A stretch of 64,000 nucleotides of DNA. Source: Clostridium gelidum (lineage in GTDB: Bacteria > Bacillota > Clostridia > Clostridiales > Clostridiaceae). The translations under genes were made by a program, and so were the position numbers. Below are positions 9,141 through 17,069 of the stretch, in pieces (positions within the stretch are counted from its first letter, which is position 1; every line of letters starts with the position of its first letter). The notes below the pieces were generated by a model that searched no databases, was not told where the DNA came from, and saw only the letters and a list, made by a program, of their open reading frames with translations. The stretch is from positions 4,249,001-4,313,000 of the forward strand of contig NZ_AP024849.1 of the NCBI RefSeq assembly GCF_019977655.1, read 5' to 3'.

Positions 9141-9577
9141 TTCTTCCTCCAAATTAATTATTTTCTTATTTAGGCCTCAGATCTAAATTGTAATATATAT
9201 TTTACATTTTACAATTATAGATAACACCTCATAGAAATTTGTTCTTCAACTTTCAATTATAACATATATAGTATGTGTAAAATAAATATTTATATTTGAT
9301 AATGAGTTCTTAAATATTTTTCAGATTCTTCTATTACTGCCTTAGCTTTAGATGAAATATCAGATGGTAATGATAATTTTATATGAACTTCTATTATTTT
9401 TATTAATTATTAAGTATTTATAAGCTTTCCTTATTATAAATGTAATTCCAACTATATTTTAATCAATATAGTAAATATTACTTAGATATTATTAACAAAT
9501 ATCTATATTTAGAAAGATGCAAATTTATTTTAAATGAATTATATTATTAGTATAAAACTAATTTAAATAAACGCTTC
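9141..9577. other. intergenic region with a possible coding fragment
   Basis: AT-rich region of more than 400 bp. On the minus strand, 9290-9395 reads as about 34 codons (…HIKLSLPSDISSKAKAV… to a stop) with no start codon or ribosome-binding site. This may be the tail of a lost gene. Nothing else was recognised. Confidence 0.3.
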
Positions 9578-9592
9578 TTGTAAACGTTTATA
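9578..9592 (+). promoter_or_regulatory. cre-like site upstream of the 89-aa hypothetical gene
   Basis: TTGTAAACGTTTATA fits the cre pattern at all but one position and has the palindromic core TAAACGTTTA. It lies between the likely promoter and the ribosome-binding site of the gene starting at 9609. Confidence 0.5.
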
Positions 9593-9608
9593 AAATGGAG
9601 GGATTATT

Positions 9609-9878
9609 ATGAACTATCGAATTGCTAAAATCTCAAAATCTAACTTAACACATTATCATTTTATTAAAAGTATTACTCATAATAAATCTTCAAATATCTT
9701 ATTAAGTTTCTCAAATTCGCTTGTTAAAGTATGTAAATCTTTTTTAAACTCAATATTTGCACCTACAAAATATAGTTATGATGAAATTTCTGATACTCAT
9801 AAACCTTACAATGATAATTACTATTTTAGAGATACTACTGATTTACAATTAAAAGCTTCCACAAGAACTTTTTTATAA
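9609..9878 (+). CDS. hypothetical 89-aa protein under a cre-like site
   Basis: I do not recognise this protein. It begins MNYRIAKISKSNLTHYHF and is rich in Ser, Asn and Lys, with one moderately hydrophobic amphipathic stretch (ILLSFSNSLVKVCKSFLNSIF, about 30-50). The C-terminal half is polar and Tyr/Asp-rich. There is no signal peptide or domain that I can name. A GGAGGG site 6 nt before the ATG, a cre-like operator upstream and a terminator 56 bp downstream support expression as a single-gene unit, possibly carbon-source regulated. It is too short and lacks the motif to be an AgrD-type peptide. Confidence 0.55.
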   Translation: MNYRIAKISKSNLTHYHFIKSITHNKSSNILLSFSNSLVKVCKSFLNSIFAPTKYSYDEISDTHKPYNDNYYFRDTTDLQLKASTRTFL

Positions 9879-9934
9879 TATGAAAAATTAAGTGGTTATT
9901 AATAAATTTATTCAATATGTAAATTCAAATCAAA

Positions 9935-9971
9935 AAAGCAGGAGTTATACTGTTTCTATAACTCCTGCTTT
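9935..9971. terminator. bidirectional terminator
   Basis: A perfect 15-bp stem (9935-9949 with 9957-9971) has a 7-nt loop, an A run on the left and T's on the right. It lies between the convergent hypothetical gene and the PRPP synthetase gene. Confidence 0.85.
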
Positions 9972-9982
9972 AATAAGTTTTA

Positions 9983-11074
9983 TTATTTATTTAATAAATT
10001 CTGTATTATTCTAGTTGCATCCATATATTTCGCAATAGATCTACCATGATTTAATCTATTTATGATTCTAGCTGAAAGTTCTGACAGATCAACGCCCTCA
10101 AACCATTCAGAATTATATAATTCTTGTGGTATATATGATAAATTAGTAGAATATATTCTTGTTATTAAACCATCTTCATAAGCTTTATTAAATTTTTCAA
10201 ATCCTTCTGTAAAGAAAGCAAATGTTGCAGCAACATATACATTCTTAGCACCTATTTTCTTTAATTCTTTTGCAATATCAAGAACAGATTCTCCAGATGC
10301 TATCATATCATCAACAATTAAAACATCTTTTCCTATAACATCTCTACCCATATATTCATGTTGAACAATAGGATTTTTTCCATTTATAATTGTAGAGTGA
10401 TCTCTTCTCTTGTAGAATAAACCAACATCAACACCTAAAGTACTTGAATAATAAATAGCTCTATCCATGGCTCCAGTATCTGGACTTATTACAAGTAATT
10501 TTTCTTTATCTAATTCTAAGGATTTTTCATTACATATAATTGCTTTTACAATATCATAAGTTGGATAAATATTTTCAAAAGATAACAGTGGAATAGCATT
10601 TTGAATATTAGGGTCGTGAACATCAAAAGTAATAATTTCATCAACGCCTAATCTTTCAAGTTCTTGAAGTGCTAATGCACAATCTAAAGATTCTCTACCT
10701 TTACGTCTATGTTGTCTTGATTCATATAAAAGAGGCATTATTACAGTTATTCTTGCTGCCTTCCCTCTTATTGCCCCAACAGTTCTCTTTATATCTTGGA
10801 AATGTTCATCCGGACCTTTGTGATTTTCAATTCCAAACATTTTGTATGTACAGCTATAATTTCCAACATCACATAAAATATAAATATCTTTTCCTCTAAC
10901 AGATTCAGAAATCTTAACCTTTCCTTCTCCATTTGAAAATCTTATTTCATCAAGTGGTATTAAGAATGATTCATTACAATTTCTGTTGTTTTGGATATAC
11001 TTGTCTATAGCATTACCCAATTCCATACTACTTTCTAATGCTATGATTCCAAGTTCATGATTTAATTCACTCAT
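9983..11074 (-). CDS. ribose-phosphate pyrophosphokinase (PRPP synthetase), divergent long form
   Basis: Predicted to make PRPP from ribose-5-phosphate and ATP for nucleotide, His and Trp synthesis. At 363 aa it exceeds the usual length of about 315. RFSNGEGKVKISESVRGKD corresponds to the N-terminal FSDGE...ESVRG block. ESRQHRRKGRESLDCALA replaces the usual ARQDRK...REPISAK stretch, and VLIVDDMIASGES is the PRPP-binding loop. An insertion after the ESVRG region and a C-terminal extension (about 310-363) mark it as the divergent paralogue seen in clostridia rather than the canonical Prs. It is preceded by a complex structured leader (11109-11328) that probably controls it, and followed by a terminator. 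Confidence 0.85.
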   Translation of the reverse strand: MSELNHELGIIALESSMELGNAIDKYIQNNRNCNESFLIPLDEIRFSNGEGKVKISESVRGKDIYILCDVGNYSCTYKMFGIENHKGPDEHFQDIKRTVGAIRGKAARITVIMPLLYESRQHRRKGRESLDCALALQELERLGVDEIITFDVHDPNIQNAIPLLSFENIYPTYDIVKAIICNEKSLELDKEKLLVISPDTGAMDRAIYYSSTLGVDVGLFYKRRDHSTIINGKNPIVQHEYMGRDVIGKDVLIVDDMIASGESVLDIAKELKKIGAKNVYVAATFAFFTEGFEKFNKAYEDGLITRIYSTNLSYIPQELYNSEWFEGVDLSELSARIINRLNHGRSIAKYMDATRIIQNLLNK

Positions 11075-11108
11075 TTGTTTTCCCCTTTTTTATTTATTTT
11101 ATCTGATG

Positions 11109-11328
11109 TCTAGAGGTTCTATTACGCCAAAATCTTTAGATAATGATGCTTAGAACATGCCGACTCTAGATAAGATACCCTTGAGGGTACATTGTGCCCC
11201 TTGTGGGTACTAGGTGCCCCTTGTGGGTATAAGCTAAACTAAATTCAACTGGAGTGTTAAGTGCATCCGTTGTTTCTCATTTAGATAAATGGAAGTATTA
11301 CGGATGATAGCTATCGAATTAAACTCCA
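11109..11328 (-). ncRNA. structured 5' leader of the PRPP synthetase gene, candidate cis-regulatory RNA
   Basis: Read on the minus strand there are three structured parts. The first is a stem of 11319-11328 with 11250-11260 enclosing ATCCGT/ACGGAT (11300-11305 with 11265-11270). The second is three tandem mini-hairpins of about 20-bp period with TACCC-NCAA-GGGKA cores (around 11215-11229, 11195-11209 and 11176-11189). The third is a long stem CTCTAGA/TCTAGAG (11109-11115 with 11164-11170) extended by TAGAAC/GTTCTA. The structure ends 35 nt before the start codon. I cannot match it to a known riboswitch class. No obvious terminator hairpin is present, so any control may act on translation or mRNA stability. 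Confidence 0.55.
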
Positions 11329-11526
11329 CCTAAAAAGTTTCACAAAAAAATTCAAACAATTAGATTATACCCCAAAATCATATATATATAAATATATTAT
11401 TGCAAATTAAAGAAAATTTTTTAATCATTTTAAAGTCTCTCTTTTTTCAATTTCACTTTATAAAATAGAAAAAATGCTATATTTAAACGTATTGAAGCGT
11501 ATAAATATAACACCTTTAATAATTTA

Positions 11527-12246
11527 TTAAACCAAACTAAATATGTTCTTAAAACCATTGTTTTTTTCTCCTACTATTTCACCATCTTTTAATGTTATTA
11601 TTCTTTGTGTTTCATTTGCAAGTTTCATTTCATGAGTTATTAATATTATTGTTCTTCCTTGTGTTTCATGAATCTTGTGAAATATATCCATAATTAATCT
11701 TCCTGTTTCAGAATCAAGAGCTCCTGTTGGTTCATCTGCAAGTATGATATCCGGATCATTTGCAAGGGCACGAGCAATTGCAACTCTTTGCTTTTGTCCA
11801 CCTGATAATTCATTTGGTAGATGAGTTATTCTATCTTCCATTCCCACTAATTGCAAAAGCGCTAATGCTTTATTTTTTCTTGTTTTTCTATCTACACCAT
11901 AATAAAGCATTGGTAGCTCCACATTCTTCAGAGAATTTGTTCTAGGTATTAAATTCGAAGTTTGGAATACAAATCCTATCTTCTTATTTCTTATTTCTGA
12001 TAAATTATTATCAGAAATTTTGCTAATATCTACATCATCAAGAATGTACTCACCGGAAGTTTGTCTATCAAGAGCACCTATAATATTCATTAAAGTGCTT
12101 TTACCAGATCCAGATGCACCAACAATAGATATAAATTCTCCCTTTTTGATATTAATATTGATATTTTTAAGGATATCTAACTGATTGGGTTTTCCTATAA
12201 AAAAGCTTTTCGTTATGTTTTTCATTTCAATTATATTATTATTCAA
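11527..12246 (-). CDS. ABC transporter ATP-binding protein, MacB/LolD-like
   Basis: 239-aa ATPase with Walker A GASGSGKST, Q-loop FVFQTSNLIP, signature LSGGQKQRVAIARAL, Walker B IILADEPTGALDS and switch ITHE. The sequence type (NIIGALDRQTSGEY, LPMLYYG, ADEPTGALDSETG) is that of MacB/LolD/FtsE-like ATPases that pair with FtsX-fold permeases for export of peptides, lipoproteins or antibiotics. The start is a TTG at 12246, with GGAGG 8 nt upstream; the next in-frame ATG is seven codons inside. No permease is encoded on either side, so the partner is elsewhere or the gene is an orphan. Confidence 0.88.
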   Translation of the reverse strand: MNNNIIEMKNITKSFFIGKPNQLDILKNININIKKGEFISIVGASGSGKSTLMNIIGALDRQTSGEYILDDVDISKISDNNLSEIRNKKIGFVFQTSNLIPRTNSLKNVELPMLYYGVDRKTRKNKALALLQLVGMEDRITHLPNELSGGQKQRVAIARALANDPDIILADEPTGALDSETGRLIMDIFHKIHETQGRTIILITHEMKLANETQRIITLKDGEIVGEKNNGFKNIFSLV

Positions 12247-12613
12247 TTAAATCGCCTCCCCATTTCATCATTATAAAAATCTAATCCAATTTTATTCATA
12301 TAATGCTATACATTAAGTTCCTAATAAAATATTATTTGTACTAATAATATTTTTATTACTAATTTTGAAACTATATTTAGGTTGTTAATTTAAATTTCTA
12401 TATTTCCCTTTTCTTACCTTGATGGTATCACTTCCAAGGCTATAAATCAATGTAAACTTTTTCATCTATAAAAAATATAACGTGCTTAAACTTCTAATTG
12501 TCAATGCCCAATTATCAATAATTGAAAATTGAGCATTTAACATTAGTACTTCTAAATTGTAAATTTATTTTAACGTATAAGTATAACTTCATAAGCTCTT
12601 TATATCTATATTC
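12247..12613. other. intergenic region with an imperfect palindrome
   Basis: The region is AT-rich and shows no ORF. The only structure seen is an imperfect inverted repeat, about 12508-12543 (AATGCCCAATT ... AATTGAGCATT). It may terminate the helicase transcript entering from the right, or be a fragment of the TTAACAATTGACAATT-type dispersed sequence common in clostridia. Confidence 0.35.
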
Positions 12614-14371
12614 TTAAATTCTCAAAAGTATTTCATTTATTTCTTCACTTATCTTAACTCTTTCATCATAAACCCATTTTACATCCATTTTCAAACTGAA
12701 TATTTTACAAAATGAATAATACATATTTATCTTTTGATAATATATTTCTAAATCATCTAAATTGCCATTATAGCACTGTGGAAGAAATAATTCTTTTTGC
12801 TTGTTAACAAATAGCTCATCTACATAATCTAAAAATGTATTCATTAATTCATCTCTTGTCACATCAAAAGGAACCTTTAATAAATCCCATTGTATTTCTT
12901 CATTAAGTTTATATTTTTTTATTTTATCTAAAATTAATATATATTCACTAATATCCATTTTTTTATAATAATCTAACTTTTCTTCGCGAGTGCTCCAAAG
13001 GGCAAGTTTCTCATTTAAAGGTAAACTTCTAATATTAAGTATTGCCTCTGATGGGCCAATAACAGCTTCTCTTATAGTTTCATCTTCAGCTTCGAGTTTA
13101 GATTTAATTATATCTGCATTTCCACCTACACTTGCAATATATCCAGTATCATAAATTCCAATTCTTCCTGCACGTCCTCCAACCTGTTTTATTTCTTGTG
13201 ACGTTAATTCTCTTACTTCTTCTCCATCAAATTTTCTTATACTGACAAAAACAATTCTTCTTATAGGTAAATTTACTCCCATTCCTATAGCATCAGTAGT
13301 TACAAGTACCTTTGTTTCTTTATTTACAAATTGTTCGTATTGCATTTTTCTAACTTCTGGTGGCAAATCTCCATATATTATACTAGCTCTAATTCCTTTA
13401 CTAGAATACTCTTGTGCTATTTCTAGTACTCTTTTTTTAGAAAATATTACAATAGCATCTCCTTCTTTAGTATCGTTGTAATTAAAGTTTTTATATTCAA
13501 CTTCTAATGGAATATTTCTTTTGTATTCTTTTATTTTATATTCATCTTTGCAGTCATTTATCATTGTTTCTAATATAAATTTTGAATTAGCAGCTCCACA
13601 TATATGTATTTCATCACAATCTAGACCTAGTACTGCTCTACTCCATGCCATACCACGAAATGGATCTCTAATCATTTGAATTTCATCAATAACAGCTATA
13701 TCATAATGCTCTTTTAAGTTAACCTTTTCTATTGTACATGAAGTATGAGTAGCACCTACATTTATTATTTCTTCTTCCCCAGTTGAAAGATTACAGATTA
13801 CTCCCTCTCTATTAAGCTTTTCAAAATTTTCTAAAGCAAGAATTCTAAGTGGTGATAAATACACACCCTTCTTTGCAGTTTTAAGCCTTTCAATTGCATT
13901 ATAAGTTTTTCCAGTATTGGTATCACCTAAATGTATATAGAACTTCCTCTTCATATGTCTAGCCCGAGTGTATTCATCCTTAGGATTACTTGGAAAATTC
14001 TCTTCAAATTCCTTTGCAATTAATTTAGGAATATGTTGTTTTGTAAGTATAGTCATTATTCCTTGGTTTAAATAATTATTGTAATTTCCACGTAAAACAT
14101 CATAAAAATCAAATTCAGTATTATTTTTTTGATTATAAGAATCAAGCATTCTCTTTGAGACACTTTCTAGTATATCTTCATACCTTTCGCAGACTACTTT
14201 AAAGTCTTTTAAACTTTGATCTTCCAAGTCTTTAAGCTTTTTGAGTTTCTTTCTTATTGAACTTTCATGTTCTATAAGTGCTCCTGGTTTTGAATGTTCT
14301 ACTATTTCTTCTATTTGATTTATTTGACTTTTATATTTTTTAAAATCCCTTTGTGCTGCATTATTCTTCAT
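12614..14371 (-). CDS. Suv3-like superfamily 2 RNA helicase
   Basis: Predicted ATP-dependent RNA helicase of 585 aa. The N-terminal third (1-140) is a charged helical extension. The helicase core follows: Walker A-like GDTNTGKTYNA, motif Ia YLSPLRILALE, motif II in AVIDEIQMI (DEIQ rather than DEAD/DEAH) and motif VI QVGGRAGRIG. The combination of a GxTNxGKT P-loop, DEIQ and GGRAGR is typical of mitochondrial Suv3/SUPV3L1, which unwinds RNA in degradosomes. A bacterial member probably acts in RNA turnover. It follows pepT by 63 bp on the same strand and may be cotranscribed, without an evident functional link. Confidence 0.8.
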   Translation of the reverse strand: MKNNAAQRDFKKYKSQINQIEEIVEHSKPGALIEHESSIRKKLKKLKDLEDQSLKDFKVVCERYEDILESVSKRMLDSYNQKNNTEFDFYDVLRGNYNNYLNQGIMTILTKQHIPKLIAKEFEENFPSNPKDEYTRARHMKRKFYIHLGDTNTGKTYNAIERLKTAKKGVYLSPLRILALENFEKLNREGVICNLSTGEEEIINVGATHTSCTIEKVNLKEHYDIAVIDEIQMIRDPFRGMAWSRAVLGLDCDEIHICGAANSKFILETMINDCKDEYKIKEYKRNIPLEVEYKNFNYNDTKEGDAIVIFSKKRVLEIAQEYSSKGIRASIIYGDLPPEVRKMQYEQFVNKETKVLVTTDAIGMGVNLPIRRIVFVSIRKFDGEEVRELTSQEIKQVGGRAGRIGIYDTGYIASVGGNADIIKSKLEAEDETIREAVIGPSEAILNIRSLPLNEKLALWSTREEKLDYYKKMDISEYILILDKIKKYKLNEEIQWDLLKVPFDVTRDELMNTFLDYVDELFVNKQKELFLPQCYNGNLDDLEIYYQKINMYYSFCKIFSLKMDVKWVYDERVKISEEINEILLRI

Positions 14372-14404
14372 TTATTCCACTCCATATATATAGCTTCTAT
14401 TGTG

Positions 14405-14434
14405 ATAAGATCTTGGTTGCACTTCGTGCCTTTA
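14405..14434. repeat. dispersed short repeat, copy 1 (TCTTGGTTGYRCTTC family)
   Basis: GATCTTGGTTGCACTTCGTG lies immediately after the pepT stop codon and matches the core of three other copies (22069, 22148 and 59597). The core forms a tiny GTGC-GAA-GCAC type hairpin in better copies. Confidence 0.5.
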
Positions 14435-15652
14435 TTAATTGGCATACCTCTTCAATATTTCAATAATAATATTTGTGCAAATATCCATGCCTTCTACTGT
14501 AATATGTTCAAATTCTCCATGGTATGCAAACCCACCAGTTCCAAGGTTAGGACAAGGTAATCCCATATAGCTTAAAGTTGCTCCATCTGTACCACCACGA
14601 ATTGGTTCTATAACAGGTGTAACATTTAAAGTTTTCATAGCTTCTGTTGCATTATCTATAAGATGAAAACAAGGTTTTATATTTTCAATCATATTTTTAT
14701 ATTGATCTCTTATTGTAGCTTTTACTGTGCCTGCACCATATTTTTCATTTATAAGCTTTTCTGCAAGTTGTATCATTGATTTTTTGACTTCAAATTTTTC
14801 AGCATTATGATCACGTAAAATATATTCCATAGTTGCATTATCTGTATTTCCACTAAGCTTTTCTAAATAATAGAAACCTTCATACCCTTCAGTATATTCT
14901 GGTCTTTCTGCTGCTGGTAACATTGAGTTAAATTCAATAGCTACATTTAAGGCATTTATCATTGTATTTTTTGCAGAGCCTGGGTGAACTGATACACCAC
15001 TAATTTCTATTTTGGCTGCTGCTGCATTGAAGTTTTCAAAAGATATTTCGCCTTCCTCTCCTCCATCAATTGTATATGCAAAATCTGCCCCAAAGTTTTT
15101 CACATCGAAAAAGTGTGCTCCAAGTCCTACTTCTTCATCTGGAGTAAATCCTACACATATTTTCCCATGAGGGATATTTTCTTTCATTATAACTTCACAT
15201 GCTGTAAGTATTTCTGCAATTCCTGCTTTATCATCAGCTCCAAGTAATGAAGTTCCATCAGTCGTAATAAGAGTTCTACCCTTTAAATTTTTTAACGACT
15301 TAAATCTCTCAGGTGATAAAATACTATTGTTTCCTTTTAAAACAACATCTCCACCATCATAATTTTCAATTATTTGTGGTTTTACATTATCTCCATTAGC
15401 TGCTGGTGCAGTATCCATATGAGCTATAAGGCCTATACTTAGCTTATCCTCATACCCTTTTGTCGCTGGAATATAACCATATACATAACAATTATCATCT
15501 AACTTAACATCGCAAATAGCAAGTTCCTTCATTTCCTCTACAAGTATATTGGCTAAATCAAATTGCCTTAAAGTTGTTGGATGTGTATCCGAATTTTCAT
15601 CTGACACAGTATATACCTCAACATATTTTAATAAACGTTCATAAGCTTTCAT
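14435..15652 (-). CDS. pepT: peptidase T (tripeptide aminopeptidase)
   Basis: Cytosolic dinuclear zinc M20 peptidase that removes N-terminal residues from tripeptides. At 405 aa it has the family's full length. Landmarks are IGLIAHMDTAPA (first metal His and catalytic Asp), TTDGTSLLGADDKAGIAEI (bridging Asp), GFTPDEEVGLGA (catalytic Glu and metal Glu), the dimerisation-domain start at FNAAAAKIEISGVSVHPG, and the C-terminal PIRGGTDGATLSYMGLPCPNLG with the last metal His in YHGEFE. It provides amino acids from imported peptides. It is upstream of the Suv3-like helicase gene. Confidence 0.97.
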   Translation of the reverse strand: MKAYERLLKYVEVYTVSDENSDTHPTTLRQFDLANILVEEMKELAICDVKLDDNCYVYGYIPATKGYEDKLSIGLIAHMDTAPAANGDNVKPQIIENYDGGDVVLKGNNSILSPERFKSLKNLKGRTLITTDGTSLLGADDKAGIAEILTACEVIMKENIPHGKICVGFTPDEEVGLGAHFFDVKNFGADFAYTIDGGEEGEISFENFNAAAAKIEISGVSVHPGSAKNTMINALNVAIEFNSMLPAAERPEYTEGYEGFYYLEKLSGNTDNATMEYILRDHNAEKFEVKKSMIQLAEKLINEKYGAGTVKATIRDQYKNMIENIKPCFHLIDNATEAMKTLNVTPVIEPIRGGTDGATLSYMGLPCPNLGTGGFAYHGEFEHITVEGMDICTNIIIEILKRYAN

Positions 15653-15737
15653 ATATTTCTCTCCTTCTAATTACGTATAATCTTCCTTAAAATAGATTCT
15701 CATTTAATAAAAATTATTTTTATTCTTATGTTTAATT

Positions 15738-15863
15738 TTATATAAGTTTGCTCTTATTCTTATCTTCTATACTTTTTAGATGTGCTTCTGTATTATAACT
15801 ACCAAAAAGAGCTAAAGCAATTATATTGTCTTCATTTTCAATTTCAAACTCTCTTAAAAACAT
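15738..15863 (-). CDS. hypothetical 41-aa protein
   Basis: Small ORF beginning MFLREFEIENEDNIIALA and ending in a Lys/Asn-rich tail. A GGAGGT ribosome-binding site lies 4 nt before the ATG. No membrane segment, Cys pattern or known family was recognised. It lies alone between pepT and xpt with no good terminator of its own. It could be a real small protein or the start of a decayed gene. Confidence 0.4.
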   Translation of the reverse strand: MFLREFEIENEDNIIALALFGSYNTEAHLKSIEDKNKSKLI

Positions 15864-15939
15864 TTTACCTCCATATGAGCAAATTTATTAATTCTATTTA
15901 ATTATATTATATAGCATAGTATGTAATTTTTGTATAACT

Positions 15940-15976
15940 AAAAAGTATGCTAACGTGATTTATTAGCATACTTTTT
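15940..15976 (-). terminator. rho-independent terminator of xpt
   Basis: A 14-bp perfect stem (15940-15953 with 15963-15976) is flanked by an A run and a T run. It begins 40 bp downstream of the xpt stop codon. Confidence 0.85.
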
Positions 15977-16016
15977 TATTTTGTATATTTTTTTATTAGA
16001 ATATAAATAAATTTAT

Positions 16017-16589
16017 TTATTTCACAAATTCTATAGTTCCCTTCGACAGTTTAGCTATTCTTGCTAGTGAATAGACATCATAGCCCTTATCTTTTAGCAT
16101 TTGTGGACCTTTTTGAAAAGATTTTTCTATTACAATACCAATTCCAGCAACTGTTGCTCCAGCTTCTTCTACTAACCTTGCTGCTCCAAGTGATGCTTCT
16201 CCATTTGCTAAAAAGTCATCTATAATTAATATATTATCGTTTTTATTTATGAATTTTTTAGATAGTGTTAATTCATAATTCATATCTTTTGTAAATGAAT
16301 GCACTGTTGTTTGATAAACATCACCATTTAAAATTTTTGAATTTTGCTTTTTTAATGTAACCATAGGTAAATTCATTTGCATTGCTGTCATTACAGTTGG
16401 TGCAATTCCTGAACTTTCAATTGTAAATATCTTTGTAACCTTATGATTTTCAAAATAATTTTTAAAATATGTACCCATTTCATACATTAATTCTGAATCA
16501 ACTTGATGATTTAAAAACGAGTCAACCTTTAATACAGTTTCTGATAACGCTTGACCTTCTTCTAATATACGCTTATGTAAGCTTTCCAT
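16017..16589 (-). CDS. xpt: xanthine phosphoribosyltransferase
   Basis: Salvages xanthine to XMP using PRPP. The 190-aa length and sequence match the Xpt family: KVDSFLNHQVD near the N-terminus, FTIESSGIAPTVMTA, TLKKQNSKI, and the PRPP-binding loop ILIIDDFLANGEAS. The gene is preceded by a guanine-class purine riboswitch with an intrinsic terminator (16855-16999), which fits control by guanine or hypoxanthine. A MITE-like repeat lies between the riboswitch terminator and the coding region. No purine permease gene follows in this window, unlike the xpt-pbuX pair of Bacillus. Confidence 0.96.
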   Translation of the reverse strand: MESLHKRILEEGQALSETVLKVDSFLNHQVDSELMYEMGTYFKNYFENHKVTKIFTIESSGIAPTVMTAMQMNLPMVTLKKQNSKILNGDVYQTTVHSFTKDMNYELTLSKKFINKNDNILIIDDFLANGEASLGAARLVEEAGATVAGIGIVIEKSFQKGPQMLKDKGYDVYSLARIAKLSKGTIEFVK

Positions 16590-16673
16590 TACTACTCCAC
16601 TCCACTCTTTTTTTCTTTTAATACTAAGTTTAAATAAATGCTATAATAGTTCCAATTGAACTACCTGATGAAT

Positions 16674-16837
16674 TTAGGCATAATCAAAAAAATAATAAGT
16701 CAGCATGCTAGTCTATTTTGCTTCATACTTCATCACCATATTCACCTAATAGCCCACTATGAGGCAAATATACTTCTTCGTCTGAAGCAAAATATACATC
16801 GCATCATGGACTTGTTATTTTCTTTCATATGCCTTAA
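16674..16837. repeat. MITE-like element A (about 164 bp)
   Basis: The ends read TTAGGCATAATC... and ...TCATATGCCTTAA, imperfect terminal inverted repeats extending about 28 bp into a shared ...TAACAAGTC-type sequence. Interior segments align with elements at 43440-43652 and 50519-50865, for example CTATGAGGC...CTTCTTCGTCTGA against CTATGATGGC...CCTCCTTGTCTGA. It carries no real gene. It is inserted in the xpt leader downstream of the riboswitch terminator. Confidence 0.65.
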
Positions 16838-16854
16838 GTAAACTTTTCCAAAAT

Positions 16855-16999
16855 AAAAAACACCTCAATTTTAAATGAGGTGTTGTATTTCTAGATAAAT
16901 ATATTTAATAATACTTAAAACTAAAACACTACCTCGTAGTCTGCTAATTTATGGATAGCAGGTAGAAACTTTCCAACCATATCATCGGAAATATACGAG
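16855..16999 (-). promoter_or_regulatory. guanine (purine) riboswitch with terminator, controlling xpt
   Basis: The aptamer spans 16999 to 16933 on the minus strand. P1 arms are CTCGTA/TACGAG, with the conserved GATGATATGG and GTTTCTACC segments and loop-loop geometry. The J3/1 segment reads GACTACGAG, placing C at the specificity position (as in xpt aptamers) and so predicting guanine or hypoxanthine rather than adenine. Downstream, AACACCTCATTT pairs with AAATTGAGGTGTT followed by T's as a terminator (16855-16884). GAGGTAGTGTT overlapping P1 can pair with AACACCTC as the antiterminator. Purine binding is therefore expected to stop transcription. Confidence 0.93.
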
Positions 17000-17022
17000 T
17001 CTTTTGTATGAACTGTTTGTTT

Positions 17023-17051
17023 ATTATATCATATTCGTGCTTTTCATACAA
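17023..17051 (-). promoter_or_regulatory. promoter of the riboswitch-xpt transcript
   Basis: On the minus strand a TTGTAT -35 (17051-17046) and a perfect TATAAT -10 (17028-17023) are separated by 17 bp, ending 24 bp before the aptamer. Confidence 0.65.
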
Positions 17052-17069
17052 ATATTTTAGTTTTTATAT

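Noticed and set aside
9609..9878. 89-aa hypothetical protein as a second AgrD or peptide signal
   Set aside because: No Cys or Ser ring motif followed by the conserved acidic Pro tail, and its composition is unlike signal precursors.
11176..11229. Triple GGGTA/TACCC hairpins as a rho-independent terminator
   Set aside because: None of the three is followed by a T run, and they lie more than 100 nt from the start codon within a longer structured leader.
16656..16841. 61-codon ORF upstream of xpt
   Set aside because: It coincides with MITE-like element A and lies antisense in the xpt leader, with no start signal.
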